A program made the position numbers and the translations under genes. Below are positions 18,147-27,164 of a stretch of 64,000 nt of DNA, piece by piece; the stretch's first letter is position 1; every line of letters begins with the position of its first letter. The notes below the pieces were generated by a model. It worked only from the letters and a program-made list of their open reading frames with translations. It ran no database searches and had not been told where the DNA came from. The stretch is from Roseiarcus sp963835215. Its GTDB lineage: Bacteria > Pseudomonadota > Alphaproteobacteria > Rhizobiales > Beijerinckiaceae. The stretch spans positions 310,001 to 374,000 of the forward strand of contig CAWIES010000001.1 in assembly GCA_963835215.1 (NCBI GenBank). Reading direction: 5' to 3'.

Positions 18147-19972
18147 ATGACTGACGAGAAAGCGCCCGCCGAACCCGCGTTCGACTTGGGGCCCGCCCCC
18201 GTCGCGGCGGGCGGCGCTGCGCCCTATCGCGTGCTCGCGCGCAAATATCGTCCCGGCCGCTTTGAAGACCTGATCGGTCAGGACGCGATGGTGCGCACGC
18301 TGGCCAATTCCTTCGCCGCCAATCGCATCCACCAAGCCTATATCCTCACCGGGGTGCGCGGCGTCGGCAAGACCACCACCGCCCGTATCCTGGCGCGCGC
18401 CTTCAATTATTCTGTGCCGGGCAAGATCGACCAGCCGAGCATCGACATGCCCGAGCTCGGCGTCCACTGCCAGGCGATCATGGAATCGCGCCACGTCGAT
18501 GTGATCGAGATGGACGCGGCTTCCCACACCGGCATCGACGACGTGCGCGAGATCATCGAGAACGCGCGCTATCGCCCGGTCTCGGCGCGCACCAAAGTCT
18601 ACATCATCGACGAAGTGCACATGCTCTCCAAACAGGCCTTCAACGGCTTGTTGAAGACGCTCGAAGAACCCCCTGAGCACGTAAAGTTTCTGTTCGCCAC
18701 CACCGAGATCGAAAAGGTGCCGATCACGGTGCGCTCGCGCTGCATCCGCTTCGATCTCAAGCGGATCGAAACCGGGCCGATGGTGCGTCATCTCGACAAG
18801 ATCTGTGGCCTCGAGGGCGTCGCCGTCGAGCCCGACGCGCTGGCGCTGATCGCCCGCGTCGCCGAAGGATCGGTGCGCGACGCGCTGTCGTTGCTCGACC
18901 AGGCGATCGCCCATGGCTCGGCGAGCCGGGTCGCCTCCGCCGACGTGCGCGCGATGCTCGGCCTCTCGGACCGGAGCGAGGTGATCGACCTTTTCGTTCA
19001 CGCGATGGCTGGCGAGATCGCGCCGGCGCTGGCGCTGATGGGGCGGCTGTATCTCGATGGCGCCGATCCGGCCGAGTTGTTAATCGAGCTTGCCGAGTTC
19101 TGCCATTTCGTGACCCGCGCCAAGCTGGCGCCGGCTGGGATCGACGACGCGGCGATCAGCGAGATCGAGCGGCGACGCGGGGGTGAACTCGCCGAACGGC
19201 TCGCGCTCGGGCCGCTGACCCGCGCCTGGCAGATCCTGATCAAGGGCGTCGAGGACGTTAAGGATTCGCCGCGCCCGCTCGCCTCCGCGGAAATGGCTTT
19301 GATCCGCCTCGCCTTCGCCGCCGACCTGCCGACGCCCGAGGATGCGCTGCGACGCCTGGCGGAAAGCAGCGAGGGGGCGCCGCCGCGGCTCGCGCCCGTC
19401 GCCCCGTCGCCCCTTCGCCACCGATGCCGCCGCGCGCTTCGGCGCTTCCGGCCGAGGGTTCGGCTCTGCGCGCGCCGGCGCCGGCGAGCGAGGCTTTGGC
19501 GAAGCGCGCGCCTGCTCCGCTCGGACCGCGCCTCGCGCGCTTCGAAGATGTCGTCGCGCTAGCGCGGGCCAAACGCGACATCCGCTTGGCGACGGCGCTA
19601 GAGGCCGACGTCCGGCTCGCGCGTTTCGAACCGGGGCGTATCGAGTTCTCGCTCGTCGAAGGCGCCTCCGCCGAGATCGTCCAGTTGCTGTCGCGCCGCC
19701 TCACGGAATGGACTGGCGAGCGTTGGATGGTGACGATCGCCGCCGGCGCCAGCGCGCCGACCCTGCGCGAACAGGCGAACGCGCGCCGCGACGAGCAATT
19801 TGGCGGCGCTGGCGAGCATCCGGTGGTGCGCAAAGTGCTCGAGCGTTTTCCCGGCGCCAAGATCGTCGACGTGCGCGGGCCTGACGCGCCGCCCGATGCG
19901 CCCCCGCCGCCGGTTTCGGGCGACGACGAGGTCCGCTACGCCGACGCCCACGACGACAACGACGAATTGTGA
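18147..19972 (+). CDS. dnaX: DNA polymerase III subunit gamma/tau (frame broken by an 8-bp duplication)
   Basis: Clamp-loader ATPase of the replisome. The start is MTDEKAPAEPAFDLG. The AAA+ core has LARKYRPGRFEDLIGQ, Walker A GVRGVGKTTTARI, DEVHMLSKQAFNGLLKTLEEPP and FATTEIEKVPITVRSRC. As usual in alphaproteobacteria, the zinc-module cysteines are missing and the segment reads HCQAIMESRHVDVIEMDAASHTG. The frame breaks at about 19400, where GTCGCCCC is repeated exactly (19398-19405 and 19406-19413). Deleting one copy leaves exactly 606 codons and joins the core to the tau-specific tail (SALPAEGSALRAPAP ... ending DAHDDNDEL). As written, only a 471-residue gamma-like product would be made. First gene of dnaX-ybaB-recR. 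Confidence 0.93.
19398..19413 (+). repeat. 8-bp perfect tandem duplication inside dnaX
   Basis: GTCGCCCC occurs twice in direct succession. One extra copy shifts the frame by +2; removing it restores a full-length DnaX. It may be replication slippage, a culture polymorphism or an assembly error. Confidence 0.85.
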
Positions 19973-19984
19973 TCGGAGCCCGCC

Positions 19985-20308
19985 ATGGTCGACATTCTCG
20001 GCATGATGAAGAAGGCGCAGGCCATGCAGGCCCAGTTGCAGGAAGCGCAGGAGGCGCTGGCGCTGCTCGAGGTCGAGGGCCAGTCGGGCGGGGGAATGGT
20101 GCGGGTCACGCTGACGGGCAGGGGTGAGATGAAGGGGGTGGCCATCGACCCCTCGCTGCTCACCCCCACCGACAAGGAGATGGTCGAGGACCTGATCCTC
20201 GCCGCCTATGCCGACGCCAAGGGCAAGGCGGATCGACTGGTGGCCGAGCGCATGCAGAGCGTCACCGCCGGCCTGCCGCTGCCCCCGGGCATGAAGCTGC
20301 CGTTCTGA
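19985..20308 (+). CDS. YbaB/EbfC family nucleoid-associated protein
   Basis: A 107-residue DNA-binding protein. The opening DILGMMKKAQAMQAQLQEAQEAL and the core GGGMVRVTLTGRGEMKGVAIDPSLL followed by KEMVEDLILAAYADAKGKAD are the family signature; it ends LPPGMKLPF. It forms dimers that bind DNA as a nucleoid-associated protein. It lies 12 bases after dnaX and 10 before recR, the conserved dnaX-ybaB-recR operon. Confidence 0.95.
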   Translation: MVDILGMMKKAQAMQAQLQEAQEALALLEVEGQSGGGMVRVTLTGRGEMKGVAIDPSLLTPTDKEMVEDLILAAYADAKGKADRLVAERMQSVTAGLPLPPGMKLPF

Positions 20309-20318
20309 GTATTGACGG

Positions 20319-20924
20319 ATGTCCTCAAACGTCGCCGGGCCGGAGATCGAACGGCTGATCCAGCTCCTGGCGCGCCTGCCGGGTCTCGGGCCGCGCTCGG
20401 CCCGCCGCGCCGCGCTGCATCTCATCCGCAAGCGTGAACTGCTGCTCGGTCCGCTCGCCGACGCGATGCGCGTCGCCAATGAGCGGATCGTCATCTGCAC
20501 GACTTGCGGCAATGTCGATACGCGCGATCCGTGCACCATCTGCGCCGACCCCCGGCGCGACGGGGCGACGCTGGTGGTGGTCGAATTGGTCGGCGATCTT
20601 TGGGCGCTCGAGCGCGCCAATGCGACCAGCGCCCGTTACCATGTGCTGGGCGGCGCGCTGTCGCCGCTCGACGGCGTCGGCCCGGACGATCTCAATCTGG
20701 CGAGCCTGATCGGCCGCGTCGCCGAGGGCGGGGTCAAAGAGGTGATCCTCGCCGTCAACGCGACCGTCGACGGCCAGACCACCGCTCACTACATCACCGA
20801 GCTCTTGAGTTCCTATGGGGTGAAGGTGACGCGGCTTGCCCACGGGGTGCCGGTCGGGGGCGAGCTCGACTATCTCGACGACGGCACGCTCGCCGCCGCG
20901 ATGCGCCAGCGCACGGCCTTCTAG
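20319..20924 (+). CDS. recR: Recombination mediator RecR
   Basis: A 201-residue RecR, which with RecO (and RecF) loads RecA onto gapped single-stranded DNA. Visible parts are the N-terminal helix-hairpin-helix (LIQLLARLPGLGPRSARRAALHL), the C4 zinc finger (CTTCGNVDTRDPCTICADPRRD, about residues 58-80) and the Toprim domain (LVVVELVGDLWALERA; KEVILAVNATVDGQTTAHYI). Full length and in frame. It converges on the RND permease gene with a 13-base gap. Confidence 0.96.
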   Translation: MSSNVAGPEIERLIQLLARLPGLGPRSARRAALHLIRKRELLLGPLADAMRVANERIVICTTCGNVDTRDPCTICADPRRDGATLVVVELVGDLWALERANATSARYHVLGGALSPLDGVGPDDLNLASLIGRVAEGGVKEVILAVNATVDGQTTAHYITELLSSYGVKVTRLAHGVPVGGELDYLDDGTLAAAMRQRTAF

Positions 20925-20937
20925 TGGCGCCTGTTCT

Positions 20938-23900
20938 TCATTCCGCCGCTTCGCGCCGGCTCTGTTGCTGCGGTGCGGCGGCGGCTCTTCGGTCGGCTCT
21001 TCGTCGGCTTCGCGGGTGTTTCGCCCCGCGCGACAGCCAATTGGAGAGGCGGTCGAGGTAGAGATAGATGACCGGCGTCGTGAACAGCGTCAGCGCCTGG
21101 CTGACGATGAGACCGCCGACCATCGCGTAGCCGAGCGGCTGGCGCAGTTCCGAGCCCGTGCCAGTGCCCAGCATCAGCGGCACGCCGCCGAGCATCGCCG
21201 CCATCGTCGTCATCATGATCGGTCGGAAGCGCATCAGCGCCGCCTTGCGGATCGCTTGCTCGGTCGACAAATGCTCGTCGCGCTCGGCGACGATGGCGAA
21301 GTCGACCATCATGATGCCGTTCTTCTTGACGATGCCAATCAGCAAGATCAGGCCGATCAGCGCAATCAGGCTGAATTCGAAGCCAAACAGCATCAACATC
21401 GCCAGCGCGCCAAACGCCGGCCGAAGGCAGGGTCGAGAGGATCGTCAGCGGATGGATGAAGCTCTCGTAGAGCACGCCGAGGATCAGATAGACGACGACC
21501 AGCGCCGCCAGGATCAGAAGGGGCACCGTCGGTCAGTGAATCCTGGAATGCCTGGGCGTTGCCCTGGAAGGTGGTTGTCACGCTGGGCGGCAAGCGTAGA
21601 TCACGTTCGGCTTGCTGGATCGCCGCCGTCGCCTGGCCGAGCGCCACGCCGTTGGCGAGATTGAAGCTGATGGTGACGGCGGGGAACTGAGCCTGATGGC
21701 TGATCGATAGCGGCGCGACCGGTTTCGTCGTCCATTTGGCGAACGCGCTGAGCGGCACCATCTGCCCGGTCGTTGGCGAGCGAATGTAGAGCTTGATCGA
21801 GACTTCTGGGTCTTGCCTTGTAGATCGGGCCGTATCTCCTCGATCACCTCGTAGGTGTTGACCTGCGTGAAATACTGCGCGACCTGCGCTTGGCCGTAGG
21901 CGTCGTAGAGCGTGTCGTCGATCAGTTGCGGTTGGATGCCAAAACGCGAGGCCATGTCGCGGTCGATCGTCAGCGTCAGCGTCGCGCCGGAGTTTTGCTG
22001 GTCGGTGGCGACGTCGCGCAACTGGGGCAGGGCGGCGAGTTTGGCGAGAACCTTCGGCGCCCAGGTGTTCAGCTCGTCGGAGCTGGCGTCCTGGAGCGTG
22101 TACTGGAACTGCGTGCGCGCGGCGCGAGCGCCGACGGTGACGTCCTGCGCCACCTGCAGATAGAGCTTGGCGCCCTCCACCTTCGCGAGCCTGGGCCGCA
22201 GCCGGGCGATGATCTGGAACGCGTCGGCGTCGCGATCCTCACGCGGCTTGAGGGTGATGAAGAAGCGGCCGCTGTTCTGCGCCGAGCTGCCGACGCCGCT
22301 GCCGAGCGCCATCGCGACCGTGGCGACATCCGGATCAGACTGGACGACGGCGCCGAGCTGTTCCTGGAGCTTATACATCCCCTCGAAGGAAATATCCTGC
22401 GACGCATCCGAGGTGCCAAACAATACGCCGGTGTCCTGCTGCGGGAAGAACCCTTTGGGGATGACGACGAACAGATAGCCGGTCGCGATCACGGTCGCGA
22501 TGAAGACCATGAGCGTCGCGAAGCGGTGGCGCAGGACGATGTCGAGCCCGCGCGCATAGCCGTTCGCCATCGCGTTGAAGCCGCGCTCGCTCAGCATGTA
22601 GAGCCTGCCGTGCCGATCGTGGCTGTGTTCGCGCAGGAAACGCGACGCCATCATCGGCGTCAGCGTCAGCGAGACGACCGCCGAGAGCGCGATTGTCATC
22701 GCCAGCGTCACCGCGAATTCGCGGAACAGTCGCCCGATCAGCCCTGACATCAGCAGCAGCGGGATCAAGACCGCGATCAGCGACATCGAGATCGACATCA
22801 CGGTGAAGCCGATCTCGCCGGCGCCGCGCAACGCCGCGCGGAACGGTTTCTCGCCCGCCTCGATGTAACGCGTGATGTTTTCAAGCACGACAATGGCGTC
22901 GTCGACGACGAAGCCGACCGCGATCGTCAGCGCCATCAAAGACAGATTGTCGATGCTGTAGCCGGCCGCCCACATCAAGGCGCAGGCGCCCAGCAGCGCC
23001 AGCGGCACCGTGACGCTGGGAATGAACGTCGCCCAGAAACTTCGCAAGAAGACGAAGATCACCCCGACGACGAGGAAGATGGTCAAGATCAGGGTGAATT
23101 GCACGTCCGCGACCGCGGCGCGGATGGTGGTGGTGCGGTCGGAGAGGATGGCGATGTGCATCGAGGCCGGGATCGAGGCCTGCAGGCGCGCCATCGCCAG
23201 CTTGATCTTCTCGACGGTCTTGATGACGTTGACGCCGGGCTGCTTGAAGATGACGAGAAACACGTCGCGCTTGCCATTGCCCCAGGCCGCCTGGGTCACG
23301 TCGGCGGGCCCGCTCACCGCCTTGCCGACGTCGCTGATGCGCACCGGCGCGCCGTTACGATAGGCGATGATGACGTCGTTCCACGGCTTGGCTTCCGTGA
23401 GCTGATCGTTGTCGAAGATGGTGAAGGTCTGCCTCACCCCGTTGATCGCGCCTTTCGGGCTGTCGACCGTCGCGTTGGCGACCTGGGCCCGGACGTCCTC
23501 GAGCTGGAGACCTTTTTCCACCAGCTTGGCCGGGTCGATCTGGATGCGGATCGCGGGCGTCTGCTGGCCTGCGACGCGCACTTGCGAGACGCCGGAGATC
23601 TGACTGAACTGCTGGGCGAGGATGTTTTCGGTCGCGTCGTCGACCTCGGTGATCGGCGCCGCGTCGGAGGAGACCGAGAGAATGAGGATTGGCGGGTCCG
23701 ACGGGTTGACCTTGCGATAGGTGGGGGCGCTCGGAAGGTTCTTCGGCAATTGCCCCGAGGCGGCGTTGATCGCGGCTTGGATGTCGTTCGCCGCAGCGTC
23801 GATGTTGCGGTCGAGGTCGAACTGAACCTGATCGCCGTCGCGCCCAGCGAACTCGTCGAGGTCATCTGCGAGACGCCGGGGATCTGCGCGATCTGCCGCT

Positions 23901-24108
23901 CCAGCGGCTGGGCGACCGAGGAGGCCATCGTGTCGGGCGAAGCGCCGGGCAGACTGGCGCGACGGCGATGGTCGGGAAGTCGACCTGCGGCAGCGGCGCC
24001 ACCGGCAGCAGCGGATAGGCGACGAGCGCCGATCAGCAGGATCGCCACCATCATCAGCGTGGTGGCGACCGGATGACGGATGAAGGGGGCCGAAACGCCG
24101 CCATTCAT
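20938..24108 (-). pseudogene. RND efflux permease (MdtB/MdtC-like, HAE1), multiple frameshifts
   Basis: An inner-membrane proton-driven drug or metabolite exporter of about 1,050 residues when restored. The start is MNGGVSAPFIRHPVATTLMM. The largest open stretch (about 23749-21820) shows porter-domain sequence and the typical helix 4-6 region: VGFVVDDAIVVLENITRYIE, then GFTVMSISMSLIAVLIPLLLMSGL and RLFREFAVTLAMTIALSAVVSLTLTPMM. The C-terminal half is spread over other frames (VYLILGVLYESFIHPLTILSTLPSAG; LILLIGIVKKNGIMMVDFAI; MRFRPIMMTTMAAMLGGVPL). About five to seven breaks are needed (around 24040, 23950, 23830, 21815, 21520, 21415, 20990). The adaptor gene stops five bases before its start. 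No outer-membrane channel gene is adjacent. Confidence 0.87.
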
Positions 24109-24112
24109 GGTC

Positions 24113-25331
24113 TCAGCTCCCGCCAGCCGCGGAGGTTTCGATCGTGACGCGTGCGCCCGGCTGCAGCACGAAATAGCCGACGGTCACCACCTTATCGCCC
24201 TCGTTCAGCCCCTTGCTGATGACGGCGACGTTGGTGTCCTCGTGGCGAGACGTCACCGGGCGCAGCGCCGCGTGATTGTCGGTCGTCGACGACGATAGAC
24301 GAACAGACCGTTCGGGCCGTGCTGGACGGCGACTGTCGGGCACGATCGAGCGCATTCTTGTCGACGCGACCTGCAGGCGCGTCGCTACCGCCAGGCCCGG
24401 CCAAAGCGCGTTGTCCTTGTTGTCGAACTCGGCTTTGAGGCGGATCGAGCCGGTGGTGACGTCGACTTGATTGTCGATCACGGTGAGCTTGCCTGTCGCA
24501 AGCAGCGTCGCGCCATCGGAGGTCGTGCGCTTCGGTCAGCGGCGGGCCCGCCGCCAAGGCGGCGTTGATCTTGCGGCAGATCGTCCTGCGGCGCGGTGAA
24601 GATAACGGCGATCGGCTGCAATTGCGCGATCGTCACGATGCCGGTCTGCTGCGCCGCATTGACGATGTTGCCCTGATCGACGAGGCGGAAGCCGACGCGC
24701 TGCCGCTGAGTCGGCGCGACGATGGTCGTGTAGTCGAGTTGCACCTGAGCCGCCGCGATCGCCGCGGCATCGGCCGCGATCCTTGGGCGATGAACTGCGT
24801 CGACCAACGCGTTCTGGGTATCGAGTTGCTGCTGGGTGGCGAAGCTCTGCTTGGCGAGGGTGGAGTAGCGCTGCAGATCAAGCTTCGCGTTGGCGAGGGT
24901 CGCCTGGTCCTGGCCTGTTTGGCCTTCGCCTGGTCGAGCGCAGCCTGGAAGGGGCGCGCGTCGATCTGGGCGAGAAGATCGCCGGCCTTGACCATCTGGC
25001 CTTCGGCGAATGCGATTTTGTTGATCTGGCCGTCGACGCGGCTGCGCACCGTGACCGTGTTTTCGGCCTGAACCTGGCCGAGGCTGTCGAAGTAAACGGG
25101 GTAGTCGGCGCGCTTGACGAGCGCCACAGAAACAGTCGCGGCCGGCGTATTGGCTACGGCGTTCGCCGGGGCCGGCGCAGGCTTTGCGGCGAACAGGGCC
25201 GCGTGGGCATTCTCGGCGGCCGGTCCGATCGAGGGGAACCAGCGCGCAGCCGTATCGGGCGCGTAGACGCCGTAGGCGATTGCGACGGCGATCACCGCAA
25301 GCGCGGCCCCGCCCAGTCCTCGAATTCCCAT
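24113..25331 (-). pseudogene. RND efflux periplasmic adaptor (MdtA-like), multiple frameshifts
   Basis: Membrane-fusion protein of about 400 residues that links the RND permease to an outer-membrane channel. The N-terminus has one membrane anchor (LGGAALAVIAVAIAYGVYAP). The lipoyl half-motif follows: VYFDSLGQVQAENTVTVRSRVDGQINKIAFAEGQMVKAGDLLAQID. Later frames carry LDYTTIVAPTQ...RVGFRLVDQGNIVNAAQQTGIVTIAQLQPIAVIFTAPQDDLP, then NQVDVTTGSIRLKAEFDN and the C-terminal KGLNEGDKVVTVGYFVLQPGARVTIE. Breaks are needed near 24910, 24790, 24560, 24480 and 24300. These stretches are close to MdtA. It is followed immediately by the permease; together they form a two-gene operon. Confidence 0.87.
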
Positions 25332-25543
25332 CGTTTGGCTATTCCTTCGACGCGCGCCGCGCCGGGCGAAGCGCCCAGCCGGCGTCAGGCGCAGTGGATG
25401 GTATAACCAGCCACGCCGTCAGCCGCATCGAAGCTATGGCTGACCCGTAAGGAAAGATCGAGGCCGCCTAGATCAATCCTATGTGAGGTGGTGTACGCCG
25501 TCCAGAGCTTTTCGGGGCGCTGCGAGGGTCGGTCAAACCATCG

Positions 25544-26278
25544 TCAGGCGACTACGCGCGTCTCGAACTGGGGGTAACGCTGGCGACCGGTGCGCCGGGC
25601 GGGCGCGGGACCAAATAGCGCCTCCCGCTCGGCGGCGCTCGACCGATAAAACGGGTAACGCGCCTCGATCTGCGCTTTGTTGGCGCGGAAGTTCGCGCCC
25701 ATACACGCGAATTTGACCGTCAACCCGGGGTAGGCGCGCGGTTCGCTCCAAGCAACGCCGTCGAACACGCGCCGGTAAAACGCCAGATGTTCGGTGCGCG
25801 GCGAGGCGACCGCCAAGTCGGCGTCGAAATGCTCGGCCGCCAGATAGGCCGGTCGCATGATCAGGTAAGCGAGCTCGGGATAGACGCGCGACAGTTCGAG
25901 CTGCGCCGCCAAACGGGTGAATTCGACGATCATCGGCCGGTCGGTTAGGCGGCCGAGCATGACGTCAGGGTAAACGTTAACCGCCGGCAGACTGGCGTAA
26001 TTCTCGCCGGTGGCATTGATCCGGGTCGTGCCGGCGAGTTCGCCGTCGACGAACGTCGTCGTCAACCAGGCGTTCGGCGCGTCGTCGTAATCCTCGTCGT
26101 AGAGCTGCCCGTCGTCGCGCTCGGCCATCAGCCCGTTGCGCCGATACGCCTGATATCGCAGACGAAAGACCGCCTCTCGGTCGGCCTCGGAGACGGCGAC
26201 ACGATGCTCGACCCGCTCAAGAAATCGCAGAAGCCGCTCGGAAAATCGTGAGTTGGCCTCAACGGTTTTCGTCCGCAT
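25544..26278 (-). CDS. FeeM-like N-acyl amino acid synthase domain protein
   Basis: A 244-residue GNAT-fold protein resembling the FeeM catalytic core, which joins acyl-ACP fatty chains to amino acids and is related to acyl-homoserine-lactone synthases. The signature N-terminal region is VAVSEADREAVFRLRYQAYRRNGLM, followed by YDDAPNAWLTTTFVDGELAGTTRIN and MIVEFTRLAAQLELSRVYPELAYLIMRPAYLAAEHFDADLAVASPR, like the C-alpha/E-F-R region of these synthases. No signal peptide or membrane helix. The gene is alone on its strand; the gap upstream holds a CtrA-like box. The product could be a signalling or membrane lipid, but the substrate cannot be told from sequence. Confidence 0.72.
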   Translation of the reverse strand: MRTKTVEANSRFSERLLRFLERVEHRVAVSEADREAVFRLRYQAYRRNGLMAERDDGQLYDEDYDDAPNAWLTTTFVDGELAGTTRINATGENYASLPAVNVYPDVMLGRLTDRPMIVEFTRLAAQLELSRVYPELAYLIMRPAYLAAEHFDADLAVASPRTEHLAFYRRVFDGVAWSEPRAYPGLTVKFACMGANFRANKAQIEARYPFYRSSAAEREALFGPAPARRTGRQRYPQFETRVVA

Positions 26279-26357
26279 CTTAACCCTCGCGTAACCTTAC
26301 CGACGCTGCGAGCGTAGCAAAGAGCGGAGGGGAGTAAAGGTCTGTTAACTCAATTTA

Positions 26358-26372
26358 GTAACGCATGGTTAA
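26358..26372 (-). promoter_or_regulatory. CtrA-like box upstream of the FeeM-like gene
   Basis: Read on the minus strand the sequence is TTAACCATGCGTTAC. It contains the eight-base CtrA element TTAACCAT and matches TTAA-N7-TTAA with one mismatch (TTAC). It lies about 80 bases upstream of the FeeM-like start codon in a gap that is AT-richer than its surroundings. A second imperfect copy (TTAA-N7-GTAA) overlaps the ribosome-binding region at about 26281-26295. Confidence 0.45.
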
Positions 26373-26430
26373 TGTTACCGCGTCGGCGAGGCGCGAAAAG
26401 ACGGCGTTGTGACGCTTCCAAGACGGAGGA

Positions 26431-27025
26431 TTAGTCAGCCGCGAGCAGCTCGAGCAACAGAGTCGCGTCGAGATCGAGCGAAGACTCGGAAATCGGCAGG
26501 TCTAGGCAATCGCACCAGGCGAAAACGTCTTCAAGTCGGAGCGGCAGGTCGAAGACTTGCGCTCCCGCCGCCGCCAGCTCGGCGCGCCGCGCTCGCCGCC
26601 CGCGTCGCCAGGCCTCGTAGTCGGGGGCAAAACCCGAACTCGGTCAAACGATTGGCATGATTGGTGAAATCGTCACGGGTGATCGCCGCCAGACCCGTCG
26701 CGCGCGGCGCGGCGCGTACGGCGCGGGCAAAGTCGGCCAATTGGTCGAGCGCCTCTTCGTCCGGCTCGGTTTGGCTAAGGCGCGCCCAGGCGAGGAGCGC
26801 GGGCACAGTGACGGGGACCAGCTCGGCGTCGGCGCCGCCGAGCTCGAGCCCCATCCAGCGCCCTTCCTGTAGGTCGAGCCAGTCGTCGTAGTCGGCGTAT
26901 CCGGCGAGCATCGGTAACGCCGGGTGGGCGAAGGCGAACGCTTGGCGCGAAAAGACGCCGATTGCGACCGGGGCCACGGGGCGGAGAATTGCGCCGAGGC
27001 CTGACCCCACCTGAAACACGCTCAT
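26431..27025 (-). CDS. Conserved-looking hypothetical protein (one frameshift)
   Basis: About 198 residues once repaired; I do not recognise the family. The start MSVFQVGSGLGAILRPVAPVAIG is followed by LPMLAGYADYDDWLDLQEGRWMGLELGG and DADLVPVTVPALLAWARLSQTEPDEEAL-type sequence, all soluble and acidic. The frame breaks near 26638 at a G/T run (GGGTTTT on the coding strand), where one base is in excess; the other frame continues FAPDYEAWRRGRRARR ... LRLEDVFAWCDCLDLP and ends LLELLAAD. No signal peptide or membrane segment is visible. It is divergent from the GGDEF-EAL gene across about 140 bases. Confidence 0.62.
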
Positions 27026-27164
27026 CAAACGCTCTCGGCTCGAACGCGCTCTCGCGCGAACGGCCGCGGCGAGAACCCCGGACCGATAATGTCTGAATAG
27101 TTTAAAGGACTTATTAAGCCGGGCACCGCATATTGCGGCTTCCAAGCACGAGTCCGATAGGCCC

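Noticed and set aside
18147..19972. Programmed -1 frameshift in dnaX as in E. coli
   Set aside because: No A-rich slippery heptamer at the break; the exact GTCGCCCC duplication explains it better.
27035..27075. GAAC repeats before the GGDEF-EAL gene as an SOS box
   Set aside because: The two GAAC elements are 12 bases apart, outside the N7 rule.
27102..27117. TTAA-N8-TTAA before the GGDEF-EAL gene as a CtrA site
   Set aside because: Spacing is eight, not seven, bases; I count it only as a near miss.
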